IMG/VR virus record: IMGVR_UViG_3300035670_000048
Coordinates: 64,001 to 122,612 of that record
Source: a virus
Strand: one strand, 5' to 3'
Length of the DNA: 58,612 nucleotides
The translations under genes were made by a program, and so were the position numbers. The notes beneath the pieces were generated by a model. That model saw only the letters and a program-made list of their open reading frames with translations. It was not told where the DNA came from and searched no databases. Within the stretch, counting starts at the first letter, position 1. Every line of letters begins with the position of its first letter. Shown here in pieces: positions 9,179-17,015 of this stretch.

Positions 9179-10431
9179 AGTACGTTTTCAATTTTATTAC
9201 ACCATCCATGTTCTTTAGAATATGGCCATACAATATACTTATAAGGTGTTGGCCCATAATATTCTCTCCATATTTTACAATATCCTTCAGGATCGCTCTT
9301 TAATCGTTGAATTTCTTCTGGATCGGCATCTCTTCTATGTAATGAATTACCATCTTTATCTTCAAATATTACAGCCCAAAATTCATAGTCATTATAAGGT
9401 ACGCTATCGTATCCTAAGTCAATACAGTGTTTGAATCGTTGTAGGAAAGACGCTTCGTATTCTTGTGGATCTCTGATAATTGGATTTGGAGCAATCTTAT
9501 TATCTAAAGTATATTGTTGTGCTGCACGTTTTTTAAATGAAATGCCAGCGTATGCTTCATAATCTTGCAATGAGCGCTCAGTACCAAAATAGTATTTACC
9601 TAAGCTTTCTTTCATACATGGAGAACATTCTCCATCCATTCCAAATAATGCTCTATTTCTAGCATGTGATGCATTATTTCTAGCTACCCAATCAGGATCA
9701 TCATCCCATTGCTTAGTTCTACCTTTACGAGTGTATTCATGCCAAGCAACTACTTTATGAGGATGGAATAAATCATACCCCCAAGTATATGCTCTAACGG
9801 CAATTGAGATTTCCTCACCGTGGAAATAATAATTTGGATCGTGTTGTACTTCAACTGAGAATTGACCTAAAGTAAAGCAAAAATGGGCTGAATAAAATCT
9901 AGATGGGATAGGTTCTGTTCTAGTTTGCCAGTTTGGGATACTTGATGGAAGAAAGAATATAGCACCTTCAGGAATAAATCTATCAAAAGTCATCCACCAA
10001 GGTTCTAAAACACGCCCTTCAGGATCATTATCTGGATCAAATGAAGATATGTATGATGTTAATAATGGTTTTTTATGTCCCTTATCTTGTAATTGTTTAA
10101 TCATATTAATACATTCTTCATCCCAATTTTTAATAAATCGGTGATGTGAATCTATCTGTAATGTATATTCTTCTCCATCATACTTTTGTTGAATTTGGTT
10201 TCTAGCCCAACAAGCCCCAGTTGCTTCTTTATATGGAATATCTAATATTTTGAAGCGACTATCATCACGGTATTTATCTAAATCTTTAGAAAATACATCA
10301 TCATCACTAAATTGATGGGCAATACAGAATACTAAATTTTCAGGATATTTTGCATTATTAATAGCATCTTCAACTGTTAGAATTAATTGTGGATCCCTAT
10401 ATGATGCTATTTGAATGAATATTTTGCTCAT
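9175..10431 (-). CDS. Glycosyltransferase, GlcNAc (PF11397) family, copy 1
   Basis: 418 aa. N-terminal IFIQIASYRDPQLILTVEDA, then ATGACWARNQIQ and a D-H motif (LQIDSHHRFIKNWDEECI) match the family of UDP-GlcNAc-dependent hydroxyproline/polypeptide transferases (GT60-like). Later conserved blocks: YYFHGEEISIAVRAYTWGYDLF and a RNRALFG region, then about 100 extra C-terminal residues compared with copy 2. It is fused in an operon with its paralogue (their junction shares one base, TAATG). Substrate not deducible. Confidence 0.88.
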   Translation of the reverse strand: MSKIFIQIASYRDPQLILTVEDAINNAKYPENLVFCIAHQFSDDDVFSKDLDKYRDDSRFKILDIPYKEATGACWARNQIQQKYDGEEYTLQIDSHHRFIKNWDEECINMIKQLQDKGHKKPLLTSYISSFDPDNDPEGRVLEPWWMTFDRFIPEGAIFFLPSSIPNWQTRTEPIPSRFYSAHFCFTLGQFSVEVQHDPNYYFHGEEISIAVRAYTWGYDLFHPHKVVAWHEYTRKGRTKQWDDDPDWVARNNASHARNRALFGMDGECSPCMKESLGKYYFGTERSLQDYEAYAGISFKKRAAQQYTLDNKIAPNPIIRDPQEYEASFLQRFKHCIDLGYDSVPYNDYEFWAVIFEDKDGNSLHRRDADPEEIQRLKSDPEGYCKIWREYYGPTPYKYIVWPYSKEHGWCNKIENVL

Positions 10432-11354
10432 TATAAATAATTTAAATCTGGACGGCCTGTTCTTGCTCTGTCGGTTATAACTTTTTCTTTAAAATCTACT
10501 CCAGCGTATTGTTCGTATTGTTTTAAAGTACGTTCATTACCTAAACCATAAATCCCCATTTCGATTTCATTGGTTTCTAATAATATACTTTCTAAACGTT
10601 TTAAACTATAATCCATTAACTGCCCTACTTGCTTGTAGTGGTCATCACTGAATACTTTTCTGAATCCACGATCGTGTTTATGGTAAATCATGTTTTCAGT
10701 TGTTGCATAATGATCCCATCCGTGAGTGAATGATCTAACAGCCAATGTTATTTCTTCACCTAAAAAGAATAAATCTGGATCGTATTGTACATCTTTTATC
10801 CACTGAGAATGGCCAAATAAATTACATGCTGTAAGGAATGTATTTAATTCTGGTGATTCGGATTGATCTCTAACTTCATACATTTGGAGTAATATACTGC
10901 CATAAAAGTGATTAGCTACAGATACAGCCATTTTATTTGGATCTCCATGCCAATCTAAATTATCGGATGGTGGGTTCCATTGTGACGCAGCACACGATAG
11001 AATTGATTTAGGATTTGAAGTTTGATTATACATTTTGATTAACTTCTCATCCCAATTTTTAGTTGCAGTAATATGTGAATCAATTAGCCAAAAGTATTTT
11101 TCATCATCCCATAATTGAAATGCTAAATTTCTAGCCCAACACGCTCCCTTACTTTGTACAGCAGGTACACGAATAATTTTTACTTGGTCTTTATCGAATG
11201 GTAATTCTTTTGGTTCTTCATCTCCGTATTGCCAACAAAGCCCAATAACAACGTTATCGGGATTTGCTGCGTTTTTTAATACATTATCAATAGTATATGG
11301 AAGTAATGGGTCCCTATACGATGATACATTTACGAATATTTTATCGTTTTGCAT
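10431..11354 (-). CDS. Glycosyltransferase, GlcNAc (PF11397) family, copy 2
   Basis: 307 aa paralogue of the next gene on the message. Same blocks in the same order: VNVSSYRDPLLPYTIDNVL, SKGACWARNLA, FWLIDSHITATKNWDEKLI, FFLGEEITLAVRSFTHGWDHY and a closing YGLGNERTLKQYEQYAGVDF that copy 1 also carries. It lacks copy 1's C-terminal extension. The pair probably arose by tandem duplication and may add two successive sugars. Its start lies 14 bases inside the preceding MazG-like gene. Confidence 0.88.
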   Translation of the reverse strand: MQNDKIFVNVSSYRDPLLPYTIDNVLKNAANPDNVVIGLCWQYGDEEPKELPFDKDQVKIIRVPAVQSKGACWARNLAFQLWDDEKYFWLIDSHITATKNWDEKLIKMYNQTSNPKSILSCAASQWNPPSDNLDWHGDPNKMAVSVANHFYGSILLQMYEVRDQSESPELNTFLTACNLFGHSQWIKDVQYDPDLFFLGEEITLAVRSFTHGWDHYATTENMIYHKHDRGFRKVFSDDHYKQVGQLMDYSLKRLESILLETNEIEMGIYGLGNERTLKQYEQYAGVDFKEKVITDRARTGRPDLNYL

Positions 11355-11847
11355 TATTTAATTCGTCTTCAGTAAAGAATTGTCTTAAATTTGGTGGAAA
11401 ATACGATAACGCTTTTTGTACTTTACGATCTTCTGAGCGATATACTACATACTTATCACCACGTTTTTCAAAATGGCAAGGACGTTGTGATGCTGCTGCT
11501 CTAAATTTAGCTGTAGCGTCTGCTTCCTCTTCAGTTGAACATGATTTAGATAGATTCGATTCCTGTACTTCATTATATGCGTCAACGAATTTATCCTTTA
11601 AACCATAGGCCATAATACCCGCTGATAATACGTACATGATATCACAAAATGCATCTAATACTTCTACGATGTCTCCTTTTTCAGCTGCTGCTTTATACTC
11701 GTCTAATTCCTCTAGAATGAAATTATAGATAAAATCACGTTCCATTTTTTCGGGAATGGTGGGAGTGTAATTATTCAGTTTACCGAATAGGAAATTGAAT
11801 TTTTCTACTTCGTTAACGAAGTGTAATTTATAACCGTTGCTTGCCAT
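11341..11847 (-). CDS. MazG-like/PRA-PH all-alpha NTP pyrophosphohydrolase
   Basis: 168 aa. The metal-binding pattern of the all-alpha NTP-PPase superfamily is visible: EELDEYKAAAEKGD followed by VEVLDAFCDIMYVLSAGI (EExxE and DxxD). A second segment, AYNEVQESNLSKSCSTEEEA, and the basic KFRAA..Y.V.R region are typical of the phage version. Such enzymes hydrolyse (d)NTPs to NMPs and PPi; in phages the role may be pool cleaning, dNTP recycling or modifying ppGpp-like signalling. It heads the glycosyltransferase operon. Confidence 0.85.
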   Translation of the reverse strand: MASNGYKLHFVNEVEKFNFLFGKLNNYTPTIPEKMERDFIYNFILEELDEYKAAAEKGDIVEVLDAFCDIMYVLSAGIMAYGLKDKFVDAYNEVQESNLSKSCSTEEEADATAKFRAAASQRPCHFEKRGDKYVVYRSEDRKVQKALSYFPPNLRQFFTEDELNNAKR

Positions 11848-11852
11848 GTTAT

Positions 11853-12395
11853 TTATTTTGTGTTTATTGATATTTGTTTCTTTTCACCATTAGGCATCGA
11901 ATAAACAGCGTGAGTTGGTGTTAATTCAAATCCTTGCCCGTTTAACATATTAGCATATCTTTTACCAGTACCTGGAGTTAAATAAGCAATTGTCATATGG
12001 GGATGATAATTAGGAAAATTCTGAGTGTTCGGGTATTTACTTAATTCGGTATTGGCTTTAAATAAGTTATCACCGTTTACATCAAATTTTAATACATCAA
12101 AATTTTCATTTTCAAATAATGACGCATTTGAAATTTTACAAGTACCGAATGTAAATTTATCTAATACATTTTTTACATCTTGTTCTGAAACTCCATCATG
12201 TAATCCATATAACAATGTAGTATGAGGTTCTGTTTCTAATCCAAATGTGGGATTTGATGGATCATTATATATATCTTTAGGATCAATAGCGTCGTGTATT
12301 TTGTTTATTAATGGGAAATTAAAATACAACATAACGCAGCCATACTCATATTTTGGCTGCGCTTGTTCTTTAAGTATATCAAATAATTTGATCAT
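11853..12395 (-). CDS. 2H phosphoesterase family protein
   Basis: 180 aa with two HxT motifs, HTTLLYGL (about residue 58) and HPHMTIAYL (about residue 131), spaced as in 2H phosphoesterases (2'-5' RNA ligase/cyclic phosphodiesterase superfamily). The N-terminus MIKLFDILKEQ is an amphipathic decamer also seen, changed slightly, in the tail-region protein at 54.6 kb. Known phage members include the anti-CBASS cyclic-oligonucleotide phosphodiesterase Acb1 and RNA-repair-like enzymes; I cannot tell which from sequence alone. It lies between folE and the MazG-like gene. Confidence 0.8.
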   Translation of the reverse strand: MIKLFDILKEQAQPKYEYGCVMLYFNFPLINKIHDAIDPKDIYNDPSNPTFGLETEPHTTLLYGLHDGVSEQDVKNVLDKFTFGTCKISNASLFENENFDVLKFDVNGDNLFKANTELSKYPNTQNFPNYHPHMTIAYLTPGTGKRYANMLNGQGFELTPTHAVYSMPNGEKKQISINTK

Positions 12396-12396
12396 A

Positions 12397-13107
12397 TTAG
12401 CTATATGCTTGTAGATTTAATTTTAACATTTCTAATACTTCTTGTTTAGCTGTCTTTTGGTGATCAGCAAATACACCTGATACTTCTGATGTTACCATTG
12501 AAGCTCCCATATGCTTAACTCCACGACACGATACACAGTTGTGTGTTGCGTGCATCATTACCATAATACCTTCATTACCTTCAATTAAATTATTCATAGC
12601 ATTATGAATAGCCATAGTTAATTGTTCTTGAATAGCACCTCTACGTGAGAAATGTTCAACTACACGATTTAATTTTGATAATCCGATTACCTTTGATTCA
12701 GGACCTGGCACATATGCAATATGACATTTACCTAAGATCGTTTGGTGGTGGTGAGAACACATCGAAATTACTGGGATATCGCGCTCTAATACAATACCGT
12801 TGTAACCATCTGATGGGAATGCTGTAACATCACCTAATACTTCATAACGTCCACGCCATAAATCATTAACGTATGCTTTAGCAACACGTTTTGGTGTGTC
12901 AGATGAGTTTGGATCATTACGCCAATCAACGCCTAATGCGTCTAAGAATTGACCATATGCTTTAGTTGCATTGGTAATGACTGCTTGTTTTTCCTCTACA
13001 GTCAGAGAGCGTTCTTTACCTTCGGTTTCGATGATTTGTTGCAAATGTAATGAGATACCATTTGCATTACCTGAATTGGTAATTTCTAAATTGCTAATTT
13101 CGCACAT
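12397..13107 (-). CDS. folE: GTP cyclohydrolase I
   Basis: 236 aa. The zinc ligands are in place: MCSHHH (C117, H120) and, later, NCVSCRGV; between them GKCHIAYVPGPESKVIGLSKL and the RR.QIQEQL-like helix. It converts GTP to dihydroneopterin triphosphate, the first step towards queuosine precursors (and folate). Since QueD, QueE, QueC and a DpdA-like transglycosylase are also encoded here and no other folate gene is seen, its likely job is feeding 7-deazaguanine synthesis for DNA modification. The first ~35 residues are extra relative to a minimal FolE. Confidence 0.95.
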   Translation of the reverse strand: MCEISNLEITNSGNANGISLHLQQIIETEGKERSLTVEEKQAVITNATKAYGQFLDALGVDWRNDPNSSDTPKRVAKAYVNDLWRGRYEVLGDVTAFPSDGYNGIVLERDIPVISMCSHHHQTILGKCHIAYVPGPESKVIGLSKLNRVVEHFSRRGAIQEQLTMAIHNAMNNLIEGNEGIMVMMHATHNCVSCRGVKHMGASMVTSEVSGVFADHQKTAKQEVLEMLKLNLQAYS

Positions 13108-13130
13108 AACTTATTGTTTAAATTTATAAC

Positions 13131-13150
13131 TGAATTTAATTAGGAAAGAC
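13131..13150 (-). promoter_or_regulatory. Promoter-like motif A before folE
   Basis: GTCTTTCCTAATTAAATTCA on the minus strand, about 25 bases upstream of the folE start and overlapping the 3' arm of the hairpin at 13143-13168. Confidence 0.45.
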
Positions 13151-13168
13151 TTGATTGACAAGTCTTCC
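13143..13168 (-). terminator. Hairpin terminator before folE
   Basis: GGAAGACTTG pairs with CAAGTCTTTCC (10 bp with one bulge, 5-base loop), followed by TAATTAAATT. It stands just after the stop of the 104-aa gene and closes the exported-protein operon. Confidence 0.7.
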
Positions 13169-13176
13169 CATTTTAA

Positions 13177-13491
13177 TTATTTTACTTGGATTCCGGCAAT
13201 CTTATACCAGCGATATTCTTGTTCGCTAATTGCGTCTTGTTTTTCTTGCATATCGTCTTCGACTGCATTCATTCCTGAAGTATCGGCTCCATTTTCTTTA
13301 GAACCAACAATTTCATCGTATTGTTCCATTGTCATGATGTCTCCATCAGCACACAATTCGATTAATTTTTCAGCTATATCGTGTAACTGCATATCATCAG
13401 TTGAATCTTCGCGAGCAAATTCTAATAATCTGATGAATAATGGTACATCAACTGTGATGACGTCCATTTTATTTTCTTCTTGTTCTTCCAT
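13177..13491 (-). CDS. Conserved hypothetical acidic protein
   Basis: 104 aa, strongly acidic. The central part (VPLFIRLLEFAREDSTDDMQLHDIAEKLIELC, then ITMEQYDEIVG pattern) resembles a small helical protein that I recognise from T4-like cyanophages, where its function is unknown. The C-terminus is acidic and then ends in RWYKIAGIQVK. A motif B copy lies directly upstream, so it may be transcribed on its own as well as from the operon before it. Confidence 0.75.
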   Translation of the reverse strand: MEEQEENKMDVITVDVPLFIRLLEFAREDSTDDMQLHDIAEKLIELCADGDIMTMEQYDEIVGSKENGADTSGMNAVEDDMQEKQDAISEQEYRWYKIAGIQVK

Positions 13492-13500
13492 ATTGTTATT

Positions 13501-13512
13501 TAATATAAATAT
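13501..13512 (-). promoter_or_regulatory. Promoter-like motif B
   Basis: TTATATTTATATTA on the minus strand about 10 bases upstream of the 104-aa gene; contains the exact octamer TATAAATA on the plus strand. Confidence 0.35.
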
Positions 13513-13530
13513 AATAAAGAAATAAAACTC

Positions 13531-14991
13531 TTACAAGTTTAGTTTAGATCCTACAGTAAAGAATGTTAATACTGGTGATGCTGGATTAGTGCTTAATGAT
13601 GATTTAACATTAAAGTTAATTCTAAAACGTTTAGATAATGGTATGTCAAACGAGTTACCTAACATCATTGATAAATCTTTATTTATTGACATATCTTTAG
13701 TTGAAGTCATATACGAAAACGGAGACGTTAAAACGAATATTTCTGGTGTGAATTTTATTTTAGTTTTTGTCTTTAATGGTTTCATATAAAACACAGTAAA
13801 TGATGGTGCCAACATTATTGAACCATCAGATAGAAACGCTGATATAGCTGAAGTATTTGAGCCAATTACTCCCATTTCATCTAATAATTCTATGTAAGTA
13901 TAACCAAGAAATACTAAATGATCTGTAAATGTAGTAGCATAGGTTAATGAGTAGTTCTTTACGTGTGATATTTTACCTTCAGTAGCAAACATCTTAGTGT
14001 ATTTACCAGTTAGTGCTGCTTGCTTAAAGTTTAAGAATATCATCGAGGTAGCACCCCACGATTCATTTCCCATCAATGATGATTTAGACACTGATATACC
14101 TAGCACTGGTGTAAATGAATTATCTGCGTTTTGCATTGCTGCTAAATCCCCAGATACAATCATTGGGTTTGTTGTAGCTGCCTTTTGAGCTTTTTTATCT
14201 TCTTTCTTGCCGTCTTTTTTTGATTCAGACTTTGATTCTGATTTTTTTTCGTCTTTAGATTCAGATTTTGATTCGGACTTAGATTCGGATTTGGATTCTC
14301 CTCCTCCACCTTCAGATTTAGATTCTCCACCACCTCCACCACTATCGGATTTAGATTCGGACGAGCCTCCCCCGCCGCCTCCGCCACCACCTCCACCATC
14401 GCCACCTCCACTGCTTGATGAGCTACTGCTTGAAGACGACGCAGATCCACCGCTTGCTCCGCTAGCAGCTCCACCGGCAGCACCACCTGCAGCTGAACTA
14501 GCAGCACCACTAGCGGCTCCACTGGCTGCTGATGAAGCACCTGCTGATGCTGATGAGGCAGCAGTTGATGCTGCTGTATTTGATGCTGTAGATGCTGCAG
14601 TTGAAGCAGCAGTTGAAGCAGCGGTTGACGCCGCTGTTGATGCTGCTGTTTGTGCTGCAGTTTGAGCAGCCGTAGCAGCAGCTGCTTGAGCTACTACTGC
14701 CGATACTGTGTTTGCTACAGTTTGAGTTTGTGTTTGAGTAACTACTTCAGCTACTTTACATGGATAATTATTTGCTGTTTGATTTAGCCACTTTGATAAA
14801 TCACCATTTGCTACTTGAGCATAAGTAAATGATTGTGACATTGAACGATACACGACAAAGATTTGACCCCCGATCGGAACTTCATACGTTAGTACTTGTT
14901 TCGTGCAGGGATCAAAGTATGTGTGAATAATAGATTGAGATCTACTAGTAAATGAAACGATTATAAATAAAAGTACAAATACATATCTCAC
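13531..14991 (-). CDS. Exported protein: low-complexity stalk plus C-terminal beta-barrel-like domain
   Basis: 486 aa, no family recognised. Residues 1-18 form a Sec signal peptide ending near SRSQ. Residues ~20-90 are a small domain with two cysteines. About residues 100-190 are Ala/Thr/Ser repeats (QTAA, STAA units), 190-215 a Gly/Ser run, and 215-275 a Glu-Ser-Lys run. The last ~200 residues alternate polar and hydrophobic/aromatic positions and end in FFTVGSKLNL, as in outer-membrane barrels. I infer an envelope protein made during infection. It follows the endolysin gene by one base. Confidence 0.7.
   Translation of the reverse strand: MRYVFVLLFIIVSFTSRSQSIIHTYFDPCTKQVLTYEVPIGGQIFVVYRSMSQSFTYAQVANGDLSKWLNQTANNYPCKVAEVVTQTQTQTVANTVSAVVAQAAAATAAQTAAQTAASTAASTAASTAASTAASTASNTAASTAASSASAGASSAASGAASGAASSAAGGAAGGAASGASGGSASSSSSSSSSSGGGDGGGGGGGGGGGSSESKSDSGGGGGESKSEGGGGESKSESKSESKSESKDEKKSESKSESKKDGKKEDKKAQKAATTNPMIVSGDLAAMQNADNSFTPVLGISVSKSSLMGNESWGATSMIFLNFKQAALTGKYTKMFATEGKISHVKNYSLTYATTFTDHLVFLGYTYIELLDEMGVIGSNTSAISAFLSDGSIMLAPSFTVFYMKPLKTKTKIKFTPEIFVLTSPFSYMTSTKDMSINKDLSMMLGNSFDIPLSKRFRINFNVKSSLSTNPASPVLTFFTVGSKLNL
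14206..14700 (-). repeat. Low-complexity coding repeat
   Basis: Degenerate short repeats inside the exported-protein gene: GCTGCT/GCAGCA-type alanine codons (14460-14700), a GGTGGC-type glycine block (about 14370-14410) and a TCTGAATC/AAATCTGAA-type block coding ESKSESK (about 14220-14350). GC content is locally far above the rest of the genome, and slippage-driven length change is likely. Confidence 0.8.
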
Positions 14992-15840
14992 TTAAGCTAA
15001 TAGCTTGTAGTATTCTTTGAAATGTTTGATACGATCTGGTAAACCGATTGTACCACCATTAACGCGTTTTGTGATTTTAGTCACTACTTGATCTGATGCG
15101 CCTTCATCTGCCATCTTATGTAATCCGTTTTTAGAAAAAAACCAAGCAGCAGATAATAAAGCATATTGTGATGATACTTTATCTGGATTTGAGATGATAT
15201 CTTCACCGATTGATTTACCAAATGCAGTGTAGTTTTCTTTACCAGTTAATTGAATATAGCCACGTCCACGGAATTTATATCCTTCACCTGATGCTTCAGA
15301 TCCGTTACCCATACGATTAGCGTATACTTTAGAAGCAATTTTAGCTGGTTGGCGTGCATATGCAGCAGCTGCAGCTTCAGTAGGGAAGTACTTACGGAAG
15401 ATACCGTTTAATCCTTTAGCCGAGTAATTTAAGTTCTCTTGTGTTGCACGGAATCCACCTGATTCGTGTCCGCATTGTGCTAGAAAGTGAGCTAAACGCA
15501 ATGGTGTATTGATAGCAAACTTAGCTGCTGTATCTGGAATCATTGCAATTACTGCATCTGGAATATGTCCTTTTAGATTTTGTAATTTTAAAGCACCTGC
15601 GTTTGCGATTGGAGCAGCGGCAGCAGGAGCTGGAGCAGCAGCTGCTACTGGAGCAGCACCACCAAATAATTTAGCCCATGTACCATCACCTACAATACCG
15701 TCAGCAGTTAATCCGTTAATAGCTTGCCATGCTTTAACAGCAGCTTCAGTTTTAGGACCGAATTTACCGATTGGATCTACACCTAATTTTTCTTGGAGTT
15801 TTTTTACGTCTTCTCCCTCTGAACCTAATTTCAATAACAT
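14992..15840 (-). CDS. Endolysin: peptidoglycan-binding domain plus GH19 lysozyme/chitinase-like domain
   Basis: 282 aa. Residues 1-60 are a PG_binding_1 domain (LGSEGEDVKKLQEKLG ... FGPKTEAAVKAWQ ... GIVGDGTWAKLF). An Ala/Pro linker (about 62-85) leads to a GH19 domain: FLAQCGHESGGF with the catalytic Glu, RGRGYIQLTGKENY and a terminal KRVNGG..GLPDR. It should cut host peptidoglycan at lysis. There is no signal peptide, so it needs a holin; candidate small membrane proteins lie just upstream at 16.6-18.0 kb. Confidence 0.94.
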   Translation of the reverse strand: MLLKLGSEGEDVKKLQEKLGVDPIGKFGPKTEAAVKAWQAINGLTADGIVGDGTWAKLFGGAAPVAAAAPAPAAAAPIANAGALKLQNLKGHIPDAVIAMIPDTAAKFAINTPLRLAHFLAQCGHESGGFRATQENLNYSAKGLNGIFRKYFPTEAAAAAYARQPAKIASKVYANRMGNGSEASGEGYKFRGRGYIQLTGKENYTAFGKSIGEDIISNPDKVSSQYALLSAAWFFSKNGLHKMADEGASDQVVTKITKRVNGGTIGLPDRIKHFKEYYKLLA

Positions 15841-15853
15841 AATTAATTATTTA

Positions 15854-16564
15854 TTAATTTTTAAATACTTGTTTTTTAATCATACGTGATACGATCCGTG
15901 AAGCAGCTGTTTCAAGTGCTTTTTTAGTTGTAATACCGATTGTAGATTGATTGAATTTAATTTCATCAAATGAATCGGATAATGCTCCTTGCTTTACTGT
16001 ACTTGCTTCACCTAAGCCTGAACCAGTGAGATACTCAGCAGTTTCAGCGTTAACGAACTTAACTTGTAAGCCCAATCTGGTAGTTTGAGTTTGCTTAACA
16101 CCATCTTTCAATTTTAATTGTTCATCCTCAGAAACTGAGAAGTCGTATATCTCTACATATACGAAGTATTGTGCTAATTTAATCTTACCTCTACCATCTA
16201 ATTTATTTTCGGTGATGCCTGATTGAGACGCCTGGAATTGTTTTACCATTCGGTTTTTAATTTCGGCTTTGTCTTCGGTAAATGTAAAGCGATTAGTTTC
16301 CTCTAAAAATTCAACAACGATATTTGTTAAACCTAAACCAACGCGTTTATCCTTTAATTCAGGATACATAGCAAATACTTCTTCCGTAACACCGATTTGT
16401 AATAATTGAATCGGTATTTTAGGTCCTTCATAGTCAGACACTACTGCTATTGACTGTTTCTTTTCAAAATCAGCCACGTATGTTTCAGTCTTAACAGATC
16501 CGACTGTTTGGCCGAATACTGTTAGACTGCATAATGTTAGAAATGTAACTAATATATATTTCAT
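15854..16564 (-). CDS. CsgG-like exported protein
   Basis: 236 aa. Signal peptide MKYILVTFLTLCSLTVFGQ. The mature part follows the CsgG/curli-assembly pattern: IAVVSDYEG, a GVGLTNIVVEFLEETNRF-type helix, EIKNRMVKQFQASQSG, LAQYFVYVEIYDF, LGLQVKFVNAETAEYLTGSGLGEAS and a final helix AASRIVSRM. CsgG forms an outer-membrane secretion channel in bacteria but is a lipoprotein; here there is no lipobox cysteine. CsgG-like genes are known in some T4-like marine phages, with unknown role. Next to endolysin and holin-like genes, a role in lysis or envelope change is plausible. Confidence 0.8.
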   Translation of the reverse strand: MKYILVTFLTLCSLTVFGQTVGSVKTETYVADFEKKQSIAVVSDYEGPKIPIQLLQIGVTEEVFAMYPELKDKRVGLGLTNIVVEFLEETNRFTFTEDKAEIKNRMVKQFQASQSGITENKLDGRGKIKLAQYFVYVEIYDFSVSEDEQLKLKDGVKQTQTTRLGLQVKFVNAETAEYLTGSGLGEASTVKQGALSDSFDEIKFNQSTIGITTKKALETAASRIVSRMIKKQVFKN

Positions 16565-16565
16565 A

Positions 16566-16856
16566 TTATCCTTCTGATTCTGTTTCTGCTGGTTTAGTAC
16601 CTTCTGCTGTTTGCTTTTTTAATGACGTAAATTTGTCAAATGATGTCAAACCTAAAGCACCAAATGCTAACATTGCTACTGCATTCACTAATGAATCTGC
16701 TGGGGCTACGTCTACTGTTGAGAATGAATTATGATACATTGTAACACACAAAGTAACTGCAGCTAATAAACCAACAAATCGCTTTGATGATACTGCACCT
16801 TTTTCATCGGCCATTAATGACTTAACGCCATCCATAAATTTTTTTAATATTTCCAT
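16566..16856 (-). CDS. Small two-span membrane protein, holin candidate
   Basis: 96 aa from the ATG at 16856; a longer reading to 16964 would run through the upstream small gene and is rejected. Two hydrophobic segments (RFVGLLAAVTLCVTMYH and LVNAVAMLAFGALGLTSF) separated by a short acidic loop, with a charged tail (TAEGTKPAETESEG). Size, topology and placement two genes before the endolysin fit a holin, but no specific holin family is recognised. Confidence 0.65.
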   Translation of the reverse strand: MEILKKFMDGVKSLMADEKGAVSSKRFVGLLAAVTLCVTMYHNSFSTVDVAPADSLVNAVAMLAFGALGLTSFDKFTSLKKQTAEGTKPAETESEG

Positions 16857-16857
16857 T

Positions 16858-17010
16858 TTACCACGGTTGTTTTGAGATTCTAGCTGCGATTTTAGATGCT
16901 TTCTCATTTTGACCCGAAAAATGTAAATATGCAAAATACATCTGGGTACTGAAAGCAACTGCAATCCAAGCTAAAACCAGTTTTGAATATATTTTATATA
17001 CCTTTTCCAT
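16858..17010 (-). CDS. Small single-span membrane protein
   Basis: 50 aa. Starts MEKVYKIYSK, one membrane segment (LVLAWIAVAFSTQMYFAYL), then a basic tail (KASKIAARISKQ). It fills the gap between its two neighbours exactly (stop one base before the next start), which supports it being real. Could be part of the lysis set (pinholin or spanin-like) but nothing in the sequence proves it. Confidence 0.6.
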   Translation of the reverse strand: MEKVYKIYSKLVLAWIAVAFSTQMYFAYLHFSGQNEKASKIAARISKQPW

Positions 17011-17015
17011 TGTTA

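Noticed and set aside
14160-14665. Long open frames on both strands over the low-complexity repeat, including proline- and aspartate-rich ones
   Set aside because: They mirror the repetitive codons of the exported-protein gene, have no start context and no neighbours in phase.
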